Below the pieces are notes generated by a model that did not search any database, was not told the origin of the DNA, and saw only the letters and a list, made by a program, of their open reading frames with translations. Positions 1 through 9,082 of a DNA stretch of 64,000 nt are shown here, piece by piece; positions within the stretch are counted from its first letter, which is position 1, and the number at the start of each line of letters is the position of its first letter. The stretch covers positions 1 to 64,000 of the forward strand of contig NZ_QOWE01000021.1 of assembly GCF_003334855.1 (NCBI RefSeq). Direction: 5' to 3'. Position numbers and translations under genes: made by a program. Origin of the DNA: Larkinella punicea (lineage in GTDB: Bacteria > Bacteroidota > Bacteroidia > Cytophagales > Spirosomataceae).

Positions 1-125
1 CCGAAGCTAAAACCGACTGACTCTGAATAATTGGTTTATCCATCGCTTTTGAAAATCCAGTAGATCAAAGAACAACAAACTTTTAACTTTTTATCCCGTA
101 AGGCCAAATCCTTCGTACAGTACTG

Positions 126-188
126 ATGGCGAATGATGAATGTAAAAGGAGTAGCCAGCCCGGCACTTTTACATTCATCATTCGCCAT
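126..188. repeat. Perfect 22-bp inverted repeat built of iterated short words
   Basis: Bases 126-147 (ATGGCGAATGATGAATGTAA plus AA) are perfectly complementary to 167-188, around a 19-base GC-rich spacer. Just after the right arm an imperfect copy of the same words follows (TACATTTATTATTCCC). The arm is itself repetitive (GAATGATGAATG). Similar word-like palindromes lie at 41441-41500, 48603-48666 and 57205-57275. It may be a terminator or a small intergenic repeat; no T-tract follows it. Confidence 0.75.
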
Positions 189-262
189 TTTACATTTATT
201 ATTCCCTTTTCGCGGTAGCGCATCAGACCTAAAAACCAGACAGTCGGTCAAGCAAAAAAACA

Positions 263-286
263 AACCCGGCCCTAACAGGCCGGGTT
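263..286. terminator. GC-rich terminator-like hairpin
   Basis: AACCCGGCC (263-271) pairs with GGCCGGGTT (278-286) over a 6-base loop. An A-rich run (about 254-262) precedes the stem, so the classical stem-plus-T-tract form is seen on the minus strand; on the plus strand only TTGTT follows. No gene inside the window clearly ends here, so the orientation is left open. It could close a gene lying left of the window. Confidence 0.55.
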
Positions 287-499
287 GTTCCACGTTTCAA
301 AGAGTTACCCTACCTCCATAGGATAACGCTGCAAGCTAGGCGGTTTCTACTGCGTGGACTATAGTAAATTTTCTATTTTACAGACAAATCAACATTCGTT
401 CGTTTGGGCAGACCAACCCCTCCCCTGCCCACATTTGGCTAGTTTTCTACACGGCTGCCCCTGGCCATCCGGCTATATTTACAACACAGAGCCCGGGCA

Positions 500-2905
500 A
501 TGTCCCAACCGGTTCCACGTACCTATAGCACTTTCATCGTGATTTTTTGGGGTAGAATAACTTACAAAACAGCTCACAGGCAGACCGGCCTGGTATTGAT
601 GATGGCTTTCGGAGTATTGACCTCTTCCGTAGCGCAAAAAGTGGCTGATTTAACTGAAGAGCAGGTTCAGCAATTTATTCAGCAAGCCAAATCGAGTGGA
701 CTTTCTGAGGTACAAATCGAACAACTGGCCTTGTCAAGGGGCTTTACCCAGGCCGATATCACGAAAATGCGTCAGCGGGTTTCCGACCTCAACACCGTAC
801 CCAAATCAGAACCGGTTCGCGAGCCAACCGGCGGCCGCACCCAGTCGGAAGACTCGCCGGTTCCGGTTCCTCCACCGGTTGCTGTTCTAACACCACCCAC
901 CAGCGAAACCACCCTGCTCACCCCGACGGTCTTTGGTGCTTCTCTGTTTACCAACGCGAACCTGACCTTCGAACCCAATCTCCGGATTCCAACGCCCAAA
1001 AACTACCAGCTTGGCCCGGATGATGAGTTGATCGTCGATATTTTCGGGAACGCCCAGCAAACCTACCGCACCAGGATCAATCCGGAGGGCACGATCCGTC
1101 TGGAAAACCTCAGCCCCATATCCGTCAATGGGTTGACGATGGAACAGGCCGAACAGCGCATCGTTACCCGGCTCCGGCAATTGTATGCGGGCCTTAACAC
1201 CCCTGGCAGTGGCATTCAGGCGCAGGTGTCGCTGGGGAATATCCGCAGCATTAAAGTCACCCTGATTGGCCAGGTCGTCAAGCCCGGCACCTATACCCTG
1301 TCGTCACTGGGGACGGTTTTTAACGCCCTCTATGCCGCTGGCGGGCCGGACCCCGGCCGCGGTTCGTTCCGCGACATCCGGGTATACCGCGCCAACCGCC
1401 AGATTCGTACACTCGACATCTACGACTTTCTGCTTGGAGCCGACCAGAAAGACAACATTCGGTTACAGGATCAGGACATCATTTTCGTCAACCATTATGA
1501 CACCCGCGTGGCGTTGACTGGCGAGGTGAAACAGCCCGGTCTATACGAAGTCAAAAAGGGGGAAATGTTGAAAACCGTGCTGGCTTTTGCCGGTGGTTTC
1601 ACCGATCGGGCGTATACAGCCTCGCTGACCCTGCGCCGGAATACGCCCAAAGAACTTGAAATCGGTACCATTCCGGCAACGGCCATCGATGCCTTTGTAC
1701 CCCAGCGCGGAGATCAGTATGTGGTCGGCAGCATTACCGATCGCTTCAGCAACCGGGTGGTGGTCAGCGGGGCCGTATTTCGTCCCGGCACATACGCCCT
1801 GCAAAACAATGCTACCCTTAAACAGCTCATTACGTCGGCGGAAGGCTTGCGGGAAGACGCGTTTCTGAACCGGGCTACCATCCGCCGGCTTCGTAAAAAC
1901 CTCGATCCGGAATTGATTTCTGTTGATCTGGGGAAACTCATGCGGGGAGAAACGACCGATATTCCGCTGCAACGCGAGGACAATGTTACCGTTCTGGCGT
2001 ATAGCGACCTCCGGGAGAAGCGAACCATTGCCCTACAGGGAGCGGTCAATAAACCGGGAACATTCGACTATGCCGACAGCATGAGCGTGGCCAACCTGAT
2101 TGTTTTGGCGGGTGGATTTACCGAAGGCGCCACAGCCTCACGCATCGAAATTGCCCGCCGGATCCGAAATGATTCTACGGGTTTACCAAACAATCAGAAC
2201 GTGCGGCTCTTTCAGTTTAATCTGGATGAGAACCTCCGGCTCAACGAAGCCGATGCCCATTTCAGTCTCCAACCCTTCGATGAAGTGTTTGTGCGCACGT
2301 CGCCCCGGTACGAACAGCAAAAAATGGTGACCATTACGGGGGAAGTCACTTATCCGGGACGGTATGCCATCCGCGACAAATCGGAACGGATTTCGGATTT
2401 GATCGATCGGGCGGGCGGGTTACAGACCAGTGCCTTTTTGAAAGCCACCCGGTTTATCCGAAAAGAAGAATTAATCTCCATCGATATTCATCAAATTCTG
2501 CAAAGACCAACCGACAGTGGCAATCTGCTCCTGCTGGCTGGCGATTCCATTGTTATTCCCCGGAAGGTCGAATTAGTCCGCATCCGCGGAGAAGTCCTGA
2601 ACCCATCGACGGTAGATTTTAATCAGGCCAAATCGTTTCGTTCCTACATCAACGAATCCGGCGGTTTTACCTCAAAAGCCCAACGCCGAAAATCATACGC
2701 AATCTATGCCAACGGGCAAATCCGACGAACGAAACAGCTCCTGTTTTTCCGCTCGTTTCCCAAACCCGATCCGGGGATGGAACTGGTCGTTCCATCCAAA
2801 CCAAAACGGGAGGAAAGCAAGTTATCGCCCGCAGAGCGGGTGGCCGTCATGACCGGAATCACGTCTCTGGCGGCTGTTGTCCTGACCATTATCCGATTAT
2901 TTTAA
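500..2905 (+). CDS. Multi-SLBB polysaccharide export protein (Wza-like outer-membrane channel)
   Basis: Probable outer-membrane translocon for the exopolysaccharide. A hydrophobic signal segment lies at residues 30-46, ending SSVAQ. A helical and proline-rich linker follows, then a polysaccharide-export domain (about 168-245, starting YQLGPDDELIVDIFG). About six SLBB beta-grasp repeats come next, each with a G-x-V-x-x-P-G signature, starting near residues 255, 338, 435, 525, 615 and 700. The chain ends in a hydrophobic helix (781-801). At 801 residues it is about twice the length of enterobacterial Wza, as is common in Bacteroidota. The ATG at 500 leaves a long n-region; the ATG pair at 599/602 gives a more normal signal peptide, so the start is uncertain. 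It is followed after 12 bases by the Wzz-like gene. Confidence 0.88.
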   Translation: MSQPVPRTYSTFIVIFWGRITYKTAHRQTGLVLMMAFGVLTSSVAQKVADLTEEQVQQFIQQAKSSGLSEVQIEQLALSRGFTQADITKMRQRVSDLNTVPKSEPVREPTGGRTQSEDSPVPVPPPVAVLTPPTSETTLLTPTVFGASLFTNANLTFEPNLRIPTPKNYQLGPDDELIVDIFGNAQQTYRTRINPEGTIRLENLSPISVNGLTMEQAEQRIVTRLRQLYAGLNTPGSGIQAQVSLGNIRSIKVTLIGQVVKPGTYTLSSLGTVFNALYAAGGPDPGRGSFRDIRVYRANRQIRTLDIYDFLLGADQKDNIRLQDQDIIFVNHYDTRVALTGEVKQPGLYEVKKGEMLKTVLAFAGGFTDRAYTASLTLRRNTPKELEIGTIPATAIDAFVPQRGDQYVVGSITDRFSNRVVVSGAVFRPGTYALQNNATLKQLITSAEGLREDAFLNRATIRRLRKNLDPELISVDLGKLMRGETTDIPLQREDNVTVLAYSDLREKRTIALQGAVNKPGTFDYADSMSVANLIVLAGGFTEGATASRIEIARRIRNDSTGLPNNQNVRLFQFNLDENLRLNEADAHFSLQPFDEVFVRTSPRYEQQKMVTITGEVTYPGRYAIRDKSERISDLIDRAGGLQTSAFLKATRFIRKEELISIDIHQILQRPTDSGNLLLLAGDSIVIPRKVELVRIRGEVLNPSTVDFNQAKSFRSYINESGGFTSKAQRRKSYAIYANGQIRRTKQLLFFRSFPKPDPGMELVVPSKPKREESKLSPAERVAVMTGITSLAAVVLTIIRLF

Positions 2906-2917
2906 CGAGCGACCCTG

Positions 2918-3997
2918 ATGACGACGGCGAACCATGTGACCTCCACCCAGTCTCTTCAAGCCGGCTATTGGATGGATTTATCGCCCGGACGAATCGGAAA
3001 GGTGCTCTGGCGCAGCCGGATCCGGGTGCTGTCCATCACGGCTCTTTTTGCGGTGACCGGCGTTGTCGTTTCTTTGCTAACCCAGCCTGAATACGTCTCT
3101 GAAGCGCGAATTATGCCGGAAATCAGCCAGGGAACGGGGGACGTACTCCAGAAACTGGCCTCCGTGGCCGGTTTTGCCGGGTTGGAATTTGGCGAAACCG
3201 GTGGCGTCGAAGCCATTCGTCCCGACCTGTATCCCAACGTTTTGCAGAGTACGCCCTTTATTTTGTCGCTGCTGGAACAGCCGGTTCCGACCAGCGACGG
3301 CGGCAAAACAAGCGTGTCTGCCATGCTGACGACACCAGATTCATGGTCATGGCTCACATCCAAAAAGAAGCCGGCTCCGCTCCGGCCCAATGCCAATCCG
3401 AACACCCTCCAACTCACGCAGGAGCAGCAGGATTTACTGGAAGACATTCAGCAGCGGGTTTCGGCGAAAATGGATACCCGCTCCGGCATCATTACGGTAT
3501 CGGCCCGCATGCCCGATCCCACGGCCGTGGCGGCTGTTACGCAGATCGCCCTGGATTATTTGACCCGTTACGTATCGAATTATCGCACGGAGAAAGTTCG
3601 CCGTGACCTTGAATTCTATACCAACCGATTGAAAGAAGCGAAACGTCGTTTCGAACTTGCTCAATACAGCATGTTCCACTACAACGACCAGCACAAATAC
3701 ATGGTGGTGCAGGCCGCTACCATGGAAAAACAGCGTATTGAAGCAGAATTGACTATTTCTCAGGTCGTTTATACGGAATTGGCCAAGCAATTTGAGCAGG
3801 CAAAAATTAAGGTGCAGGAACAAACACCCGTTTTTAAGGTATTGGAACCCGCCAAAATTCCCCTGAAACGATCGTCGCCCCGACGCACGATGCTGGTGAT
3901 CCTGTATACGCTGGTGGGGTTTGTGGTAGGCAGTGTGACGGCGCTGGCGGTGGGGTTCGATGTGATCGGCCGGCTGCGCCAAAGCCTGGCCGAGTAA
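2918..3997 (+). CDS. Wzz/GumC-like chain-length determinant, no kinase domain
   Basis: Inner-membrane co-polymerase thought to set polysaccharide chain length. It has an N-terminal transmembrane helix (about 37-55), a periplasmic region with long helices (about 200-300) and a C-terminal helix (about 325-347). Just before the second helix is the basic, proline-containing stretch (KIPLKRSSPRRT) typical of the Wzz family. The chain ends 12 residues after the second helix, so the tyrosine-kinase domain of Wzc is absent, and no separate BY-kinase is found in the window. The gene lies directly after the export-channel gene and 60 bases before the flippase, which fits a Wzx/Wzy pathway. Confidence 0.87.
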   Translation: MTTANHVTSTQSLQAGYWMDLSPGRIGKVLWRSRIRVLSITALFAVTGVVVSLLTQPEYVSEARIMPEISQGTGDVLQKLASVAGFAGLEFGETGGVEAIRPDLYPNVLQSTPFILSLLEQPVPTSDGGKTSVSAMLTTPDSWSWLTSKKKPAPLRPNANPNTLQLTQEQQDLLEDIQQRVSAKMDTRSGIITVSARMPDPTAVAAVTQIALDYLTRYVSNYRTEKVRRDLEFYTNRLKEAKRRFELAQYSMFHYNDQHKYMVVQAATMEKQRIEAELTISQVVYTELAKQFEQAKIKVQEQTPVFKVLEPAKIPLKRSSPRRTMLVILYTLVGFVVGSVTALAVGFDVIGRLRQSLAE

Positions 3998-4057
3998 TCG
4001 CGCAGAGCCGGCGTGGCAAGCCGGGAATCGTAACGAGTCATTTTAATCCCGGAAACA

Positions 4058-5407
4058 ATGTTTCGCCGTGTTTTACATTCCATAGCGGCCAGCGTATTGG
4101 GTCAGGCCGGCCAAATCCTGATCCAGTTGATCAGTGTGCCGCTGCTGATTCAGTATTGGGGATTGACGTATTACGGCGAGTGGTTGCTGTTGTTTACAAT
4201 ACCGTCGTACCTGAGTCTGAGTGATGCCGGGCTCGCTTCGGCCCTCTCCAATGAACTGCTGATTGTGGTCAGCAAAAAAGACGAGTCGAAAGCGGCCCGA
4301 CTCCTGGGGAATGGCATCACCGCGATTCTTGGTTTTGGGGGTTTGGGCGCGGTTCTTCTGGCGCTCGGATTGAAACTCACTGGTTTTACGACCTGGCTAA
4401 AGATCAACTACATCAGCGAATCGGACGCCTGGCAGACTTTGCTCTTTCTGATGATGTATGTGGTGCTGGCTCTTCAGCAGGAACTCCTCAGTACCGTTCC
4501 CCGGGCAGAAGGAGACAACGCCAGCGGTCGGATTTGGATTACCGTTACGCGTCTGCTTGAATTTGCCGTAGTGATCGTGCTGGTTCGCACCGGTAGCCAG
4601 GCCGCTGCGGTGGCAATGGCCTATTCGGTGGTGCGCGGCAGTAGCTGGGCGGGGATGTTCCTGTGGTATCGCCACCGCTACCCTTGGGTTCGTCAGGTCA
4701 AAACCAGCTTTTTTCCCCTGGCCGAAATCCGCCCCCTGTTTAGTCCTTCGCTGGCTTTTTTTGGATTTGCACTGGCCAATTCCATCGTCCTGCAAGGCAG
4801 CACACTGCTCATTGGCGCTTTCATGACCCCGGTTCAGGTGGTGGTCTACACGACACTGCGTACCCTCAGCAATTTTATCCGGCAAATCATCAACGTCCTG
4901 ACCTCGGCCATCTGGCCGGAATTGACTCGCGCGCTGGTGGCCTACGATTATGCCACGGCCATTCTACTCCACCGGCGGGTTTGCCAGATTGCGCTATGGT
5001 CGTCGCTGCTGTTTCTGATTGCCCTGGAAATCACAGGCGGATCGATACTTTCCGTTTGGACCAAAGGTGCCGTAAAACCCGAGCAACCCGTTTTCACCCT
5101 GCTGTTGCTCACATCCCTCCCCTACAGTTTATGGAATACCAGTGCCACCACGGCCATCTCGGTGAACCGGCACCAATCGATCGCTTTGGCATTCGTGGTC
5201 AGCAGCTTAGGCTCTTTACTGGCTGCCACCTGGCTGATTCCGTCATATGGACTGGCCGGCATGGCCATCGGGCTTTTGCTGGGTGACGGTTTCATGCTGT
5301 TCCGGGTTTTTCAGAACAGCCTCAGCATTCTTTCAGAGGAACGCATCGGGAAACTGGTACCGGCCCTTGTCACGGATTTCGCGTGGCTAAACCCCTTACG
5401 CAAATGA
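4058..5407 (+). CDS. Wzx-like lipid-linked oligosaccharide flippase
   Basis: Membrane protein of the MOP/PST superfamily, 449 residues with about 12 predicted hydrophobic helices. The N-terminus (VLGQAGQILIQLISVPLLIQ) and the following YWGLTYYGEWLLL match the first helices of O-antigen and teichoic-acid transporters. The expected role is flipping undecaprenyl-PP-linked repeat units across the inner membrane for polymerisation by the Wzy-like protein encoded at 7757. The stop overlaps the ATG of the next glycosyltransferase. Substrate cannot be read from the sequence. Confidence 0.88.
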   Translation: MFRRVLHSIAASVLGQAGQILIQLISVPLLIQYWGLTYYGEWLLLFTIPSYLSLSDAGLASALSNELLIVVSKKDESKAARLLGNGITAILGFGGLGAVLLALGLKLTGFTTWLKINYISESDAWQTLLFLMMYVVLALQQELLSTVPRAEGDNASGRIWITVTRLLEFAVVIVLVRTGSQAAAVAMAYSVVRGSSWAGMFLWYRHRYPWVRQVKTSFFPLAEIRPLFSPSLAFFGFALANSIVLQGSTLLIGAFMTPVQVVVYTTLRTLSNFIRQIINVLTSAIWPELTRALVAYDYATAILLHRRVCQIALWSSLLFLIALEITGGSILSVWTKGAVKPEQPVFTLLLLTSLPYSLWNTSATTAISVNRHQSIALAFVVSSLGSLLAATWLIPSYGLAGMAIGLLLGDGFMLFRVFQNSLSILSEERIGKLVPALVTDFAWLNPLRK

Positions 5408-6615
5408 GCAGACTCCGCCAATCCGTAACCGCCCATGCCGGTGCCCGCGACCACTACCAACTGAGTCTGGCGCTGCACGAAGCCAACTGGCTGAATCAGT
5501 TAATTACCGAGTCCTATGCCCCGGACTGGCTGTACCAAAGCCTACCCTCTTACGCCAAAAAGCGGTATTGTCCCGGTTTACCGGCGGCTAAAATCAGCCT
5601 ATCCTTGCCCGCTTCCTGGAAAACCGCTAAAGCACACGCCCTGCAACGCGATTACAGCTTCGCCATCGATAAAGCAATCAGTCTTACCGCTTTACGGACT
5701 GCGGAAGCCGCCGGGAGCAACCTATTTCTCTACAGCTACTACGCTTTTCAGGCTTTTCAACAGGCCGAACAGGCTGGAATTTCGCACCGGATTTTATTTC
5801 AATTGCATCCGCATCCGCTTTCAGTACGGACGATTCTATCGGAGGAGATCAATCGTTTGCCGTTTGCCAGCCAGTCGATTCGGGCGGAAATGGAGTTTTC
5901 GCTGGCGGATCAGCGGCTGGAAGGCTTGATCGCCGAACCGCAATTGGCTACTTCCTGCGTTGTCGCGAGCCAGTTTACCCGAAAAACGCTGATCGAGAAT
6001 GGCCTGGTCGCCGGGCAGATTCGGGTCGTACCGTATGGCGTCGACACGGCGGCTTTTCCGCAACGCCGGAAGGTTCCTACGGCCCATCCATTCCGAATCA
6101 TTTTTGTGGGCCGCATGAACCAGCGCAAAGGGCTGGCGGATCTCTTGCAGGCCGTCCGTTTGCTGAAAAGCCACACCATCGAGGTGGTGCTTTGTGGGCG
6201 CGGCTACATCGACCACAACATTTTAAAAGAATATAAAGACCTGAAAATCAAAGTACACGAAGCCATTGGATTGAGCCGGCTGGTGCAGGAGCTTCAGCAG
6301 AGTCACGTGTTTGTCCTGCCTTCGCTGGCGGAAGGTTTCGCGCATGTCATTCTGGAAGCTATGGCGACCGGTTTGCCCGTCATCACGACGGAGAACACCT
6401 GCGGGCCGGATGTCATCGTGGAAGGAAAGCACGGGTATTTGGTACCCATCCGCAATCCGGAGCGGCTGGCGGTTCTGCTCGATGCCGCCATTACCGAACA
6501 GAACGCTTGGTTTGAAATGGGCCGTTTGGCCGCCGTTCAAGCCCGCTCGTTCACCTGGGCGCGGTTTCGGGAAGGAATTCGGGCGGTATATCAGGACCTC
6601 GTTGGCACGAACTAA
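5404..6615 (+). CDS. Family 4 glycosyltransferase (GT-B fold)
   Basis: Cytoplasmic retaining glycosyltransferase, 403 residues. The C-terminal Glycos_transf_1 domain starts near residue 230 (FVGRMNQRKGLADLL) and holds the donor-binding E-x7-E motif (EGFAHVILE) near residue 308, followed by MATGLPVIT. The ATG at 5404 is chosen because it overlaps the flippase stop as ATGA; an upstream ATG at 5383 would overlap by 25 bases and add seven residues with no domain role. It probably adds one sugar of the repeat unit. Donor and acceptor are unknown. Confidence 0.88.
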   Translation: MSRLRQSVTAHAGARDHYQLSLALHEANWLNQLITESYAPDWLYQSLPSYAKKRYCPGLPAAKISLSLPASWKTAKAHALQRDYSFAIDKAISLTALRTAEAAGSNLFLYSYYAFQAFQQAEQAGISHRILFQLHPHPLSVRTILSEEINRLPFASQSIRAEMEFSLADQRLEGLIAEPQLATSCVVASQFTRKTLIENGLVAGQIRVVPYGVDTAAFPQRRKVPTAHPFRIIFVGRMNQRKGLADLLQAVRLLKSHTIEVVLCGRGYIDHNILKEYKDLKIKVHEAIGLSRLVQELQQSHVFVLPSLAEGFAHVILEAMATGLPVITTENTCGPDVIVEGKHGYLVPIRNPERLAVLLDAAITEQNAWFEMGRLAAVQARSFTWARFREGIRAVYQDLVGTN

Positions 6616-6623
6616 AACCGGCT

Positions 6624-7760
6624 ATGACAAAAATTCGACTGAGTTTTTATACCAATATTCCAACCCCCTATCAACAGGACTTCTTTGAAGCGCTGTCGGT
6701 TTATTTTGATTTAACGGTGGTTTACTATGCTAAAACGGAAATAGACAGACAATGGTCGATCAAAACCGAAAACCGGCCCTATCAAATTCATTATTTAACG
6801 GATACAATTGTTGCCCGATGGATTCAAAAACGACTGAAAGACTACCATTATAGCTGGTCCATTATCCGATTGTTGGCCCGTGACAAGGCCGATTATGTCA
6901 TTTTCAGTGGTGCTTACTGGATCCCGAATACAATGACCGGTATAATCATTTCAAAAATCAGAAAAAAGACCATTGCCTTCTTTGGAGAGCGCCTAACTGA
7001 TCCAGGTTCTCCCTTTAAAAAATACTTAAAAAAAATGAGTCTTATCCCGGCAAAGTGGGCCTGTCAACACTTATTTGTCGGAGGAAAAGAAGCCGCTCAA
7101 TCTTATCAATCTTACGGTTTCACATCGTCTATTTCAATTATTCCTTACAATATTGACATCACCCGCTTTAATAAAAGCAATTTAAATCAGGAGAAATTCA
7201 ATAAAATCCAAACCCGTTATAAACTAACCAGTCAACTTGTGCTTCTTTCATCAGGTTCGCTGATTAAAAGGAAGAATATGGCAACGCTAATTAAGGCTGT
7301 AAAAGACAGTAATACAGCGATTTCCTTCGTAATTATTGGAGAAGGGGATGAACGAAGATATTTGGAAGAATTGATTGGGAATGATGAGCGCATTCATTTG
7401 GCAGGATTTGTTCAGGCCAGTGAATTGCCCTATTACTATAACCTGGCCGACGTTTTTGTTTTTGCCTCCCGGTATGACGGCTGGGGCGTTGTAATCAATG
7501 AAGCGATTGCCGCCGGATTACCCATCATCAGCAGCGAAAACGTGGGAGCAGCCCGGGAATGGCTAATCAACGGCATCAATGGATTCGTGTGTCCGCCAAA
7601 TGACACCAAAGCGTTCCGGCAATCTATCGAAAAGCTAGTCAACACGCCCGATTTGCTGGAGAGTCAGGCGGCTTACAACCGAAGTTTTCGGGATAAAACC
7701 AGCTCCACGCATTACGCCGGGTTGATGTATGAAGCAATTAAACAAGACTTACGAGGATGA
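6624..7760 (+). CDS. Family 4 glycosyltransferase, AT-rich gene
   Basis: GT-B glycosyltransferase of 378 residues. The C-terminal half shows LLSSGSLIKRKNMATLI, the IIGEGDERRYLEELI segment and the E-x7-E-like DGWGVVINE followed by AIAAGLPIISS. Codon use is clearly more AT-rich than in the flanking genes, with many AAA, TTT and ATT codons, and this continues into the polymerase gene. That pattern is typical of the variable centre of polysaccharide loci and suggests exchange. The stop overlaps the polymerase start (ATGA), so the two are translationally coupled. Confidence 0.87.
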   Translation: MTKIRLSFYTNIPTPYQQDFFEALSVYFDLTVVYYAKTEIDRQWSIKTENRPYQIHYLTDTIVARWIQKRLKDYHYSWSIIRLLARDKADYVIFSGAYWIPNTMTGIIISKIRKKTIAFFGERLTDPGSPFKKYLKKMSLIPAKWACQHLFVGGKEAAQSYQSYGFTSSISIIPYNIDITRFNKSNLNQEKFNKIQTRYKLTSQLVLLSSGSLIKRKNMATLIKAVKDSNTAISFVIIGEGDERRYLEELIGNDERIHLAGFVQASELPYYYNLADVFVFASRYDGWGVVINEAIAAGLPIISSENVGAAREWLINGINGFVCPPNDTKAFRQSIEKLVNTPDLLESQAAYNRSFRDKTSSTHYAGLMYEAIKQDLRG

Positions 7761-9082
7761 TTTGGCTTTACATATTCCTTAATGCGGTCGTTCTCATCAA
7801 CGGATTTCTGTACGTTCACCGAATGGGAACCCGACGGGTGATGCCCTTTGCCATCTGCCTGATTTTATTGTCCATTTACTGCCTTTTTACACCGACATAT
7901 TTCTATCTTATTGATCGCCAGACCTCAATGGGAGACGATGGTTTATTTCTTTTTACCGGAAAAAACATTACAGGGTATTATGAAAAAGGAATGTTTTTTT
8001 ACATGATAGCCAATACACTTTTTATTGCTGGTTTCATATGGAAACGGTATCCGATACATTTGTTCAGGTATACGATTAAATCAGAAGCCATTTCACGTCT
8101 TCAAAACTGGTCTCTTTTCCTTTATTGCCTTTTTTTCAGTATTGTATTCATTGATATTGCCATTAGCGGCATCAATCCGTTGGATATCTTACTGGGGAGT
8201 GCGAACGAAAGTTTGTTCGGACAGGAGAGCATAACCAATTCGTATTATTTCCGAAACTGTGCCGATTGTATCATCACCACCATTGTGCTTTTTGCGTATT
8301 TAAAAGGGAACAAATACAAAGTAACGGCCATGATCCTGATGGCTTTTATTTTATTTGCCATTATGGGATTTCGCTACCGGATCATATTGACGATTCTGGG
8401 CCTTATTCTAGTTTACGGCCTGGATACCAAATCGATTATTCCATTCAGCCGGATTCTTTTAACCAGCATTATTCTCATCTATTTCATTTTTTTTATTACG
8501 TATAATCGCTGGAATTTTATACAGGGACGGTTTTCGGATTTATCCTACAATCCGGTTGAATTTGAATATGGCGTTTTTTTCGAGCAAACCCGGGCTTCTC
8601 TGGCCGATTTTAATTTGATCCGGTATTACGAAGCGAATCCGGAAATCCACCATGATTATGGCCTGACCATGTTTGGCTACGTATTGATTAAAGCATTACC
8701 AAAATTCGTTTTTCCCAATGGTGTAAAGCCCTACCCCCCTCCCGCGCTTACCATTCTGGATAATTCCCTGGAATTACCGAAACAATGGGCGAGAACCGGA
8801 GAAGCAACGCTGCATTATGGCGCTTTTTATGGGGCATTCGGCGGGTTAGGGTTTGTCATCATGCCCTTTTTGATGGGCTTTTGGCTCCGCTTCGTCGTCA
8901 GTCGAAACCCGGCTTTCACCCCCCTCGGCTTTCTAAAACAGGTGGTTTTTTCACTAGCTATATTCCAGTTTGTAACCCGGGGGTATTTCCCGCAGTTTGT
9001 GGATCATTTTGTTTACATCTCTCTTCCGGTTTGGCTGCTAAGCGGGTTGCTCAAACGGTCGACGGTTCTCAGCACACCATGA
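7757..9082 (+). CDS. Wzy-like O-antigen/exopolysaccharide polymerase
   Basis: Integral membrane protein of 441 residues with about 10-12 hydrophobic segments and large polar loops, as in Wzy polymerases. Such proteins share little sequence, so the call rests on topology, length and position among the glycosyltransferase, flippase and Wzz-like genes. The soluble loop around residues 270-330 is Tyr/Pro rich. The expected role is block transfer of flipped repeat units in the periplasm. The gene is AT-rich like its upstream neighbour. Both ends form ATGA overlaps. Confidence 0.75.
   Translation: MIWLYIFLNAVVLINGFLYVHRMGTRRVMPFAICLILLSIYCLFTPTYFYLIDRQTSMGDDGLFLFTGKNITGYYEKGMFFYMIANTLFIAGFIWKRYPIHLFRYTIKSEAISRLQNWSLFLYCLFFSIVFIDIAISGINPLDILLGSANESLFGQESITNSYYFRNCADCIITTIVLFAYLKGNKYKVTAMILMAFILFAIMGFRYRIILTILGLILVYGLDTKSIIPFSRILLTSIILIYFIFFITYNRWNFIQGRFSDLSYNPVEFEYGVFFEQTRASLADFNLIRYYEANPEIHHDYGLTMFGYVLIKALPKFVFPNGVKPYPPPALTILDNSLELPKQWARTGEATLHYGAFYGAFGGLGFVIMPFLMGFWLRFVVSRNPAFTPLGFLKQVVFSLAIFQFVTRGYFPQFVDHFVYISLPVWLLSGLLKRSTVLSTP

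Larger units (their letters stand above)
1..499. other. Non-coding leader region upstream of the polysaccharide locus
   Basis: No convincing gene is present. The short open frames here run through a long palindrome (126-188) and a GC-rich hairpin (263-286), and have no protein-like composition. The last 200 bases before the first gene contain no exact Bacteroidota TAnnTTTG box. The closest is TATATTTA at 474-481, which lacks a well-placed TTTG upstream, so the locus promoter is not identified. Confidence 0.5.

Noticed and set aside
36-293. 85-codon minus-strand frame in the leader region
   Set aside because: It runs through the palindrome at 126-188 and the hairpin at 263-286; no protein-like features.
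8785-9078. 98-codon upstream extension of the glycosyltransferase at 9079
   Set aside because: It lies within the polymerase gene in another frame; the ATGA overlap and domain start favour 9079.
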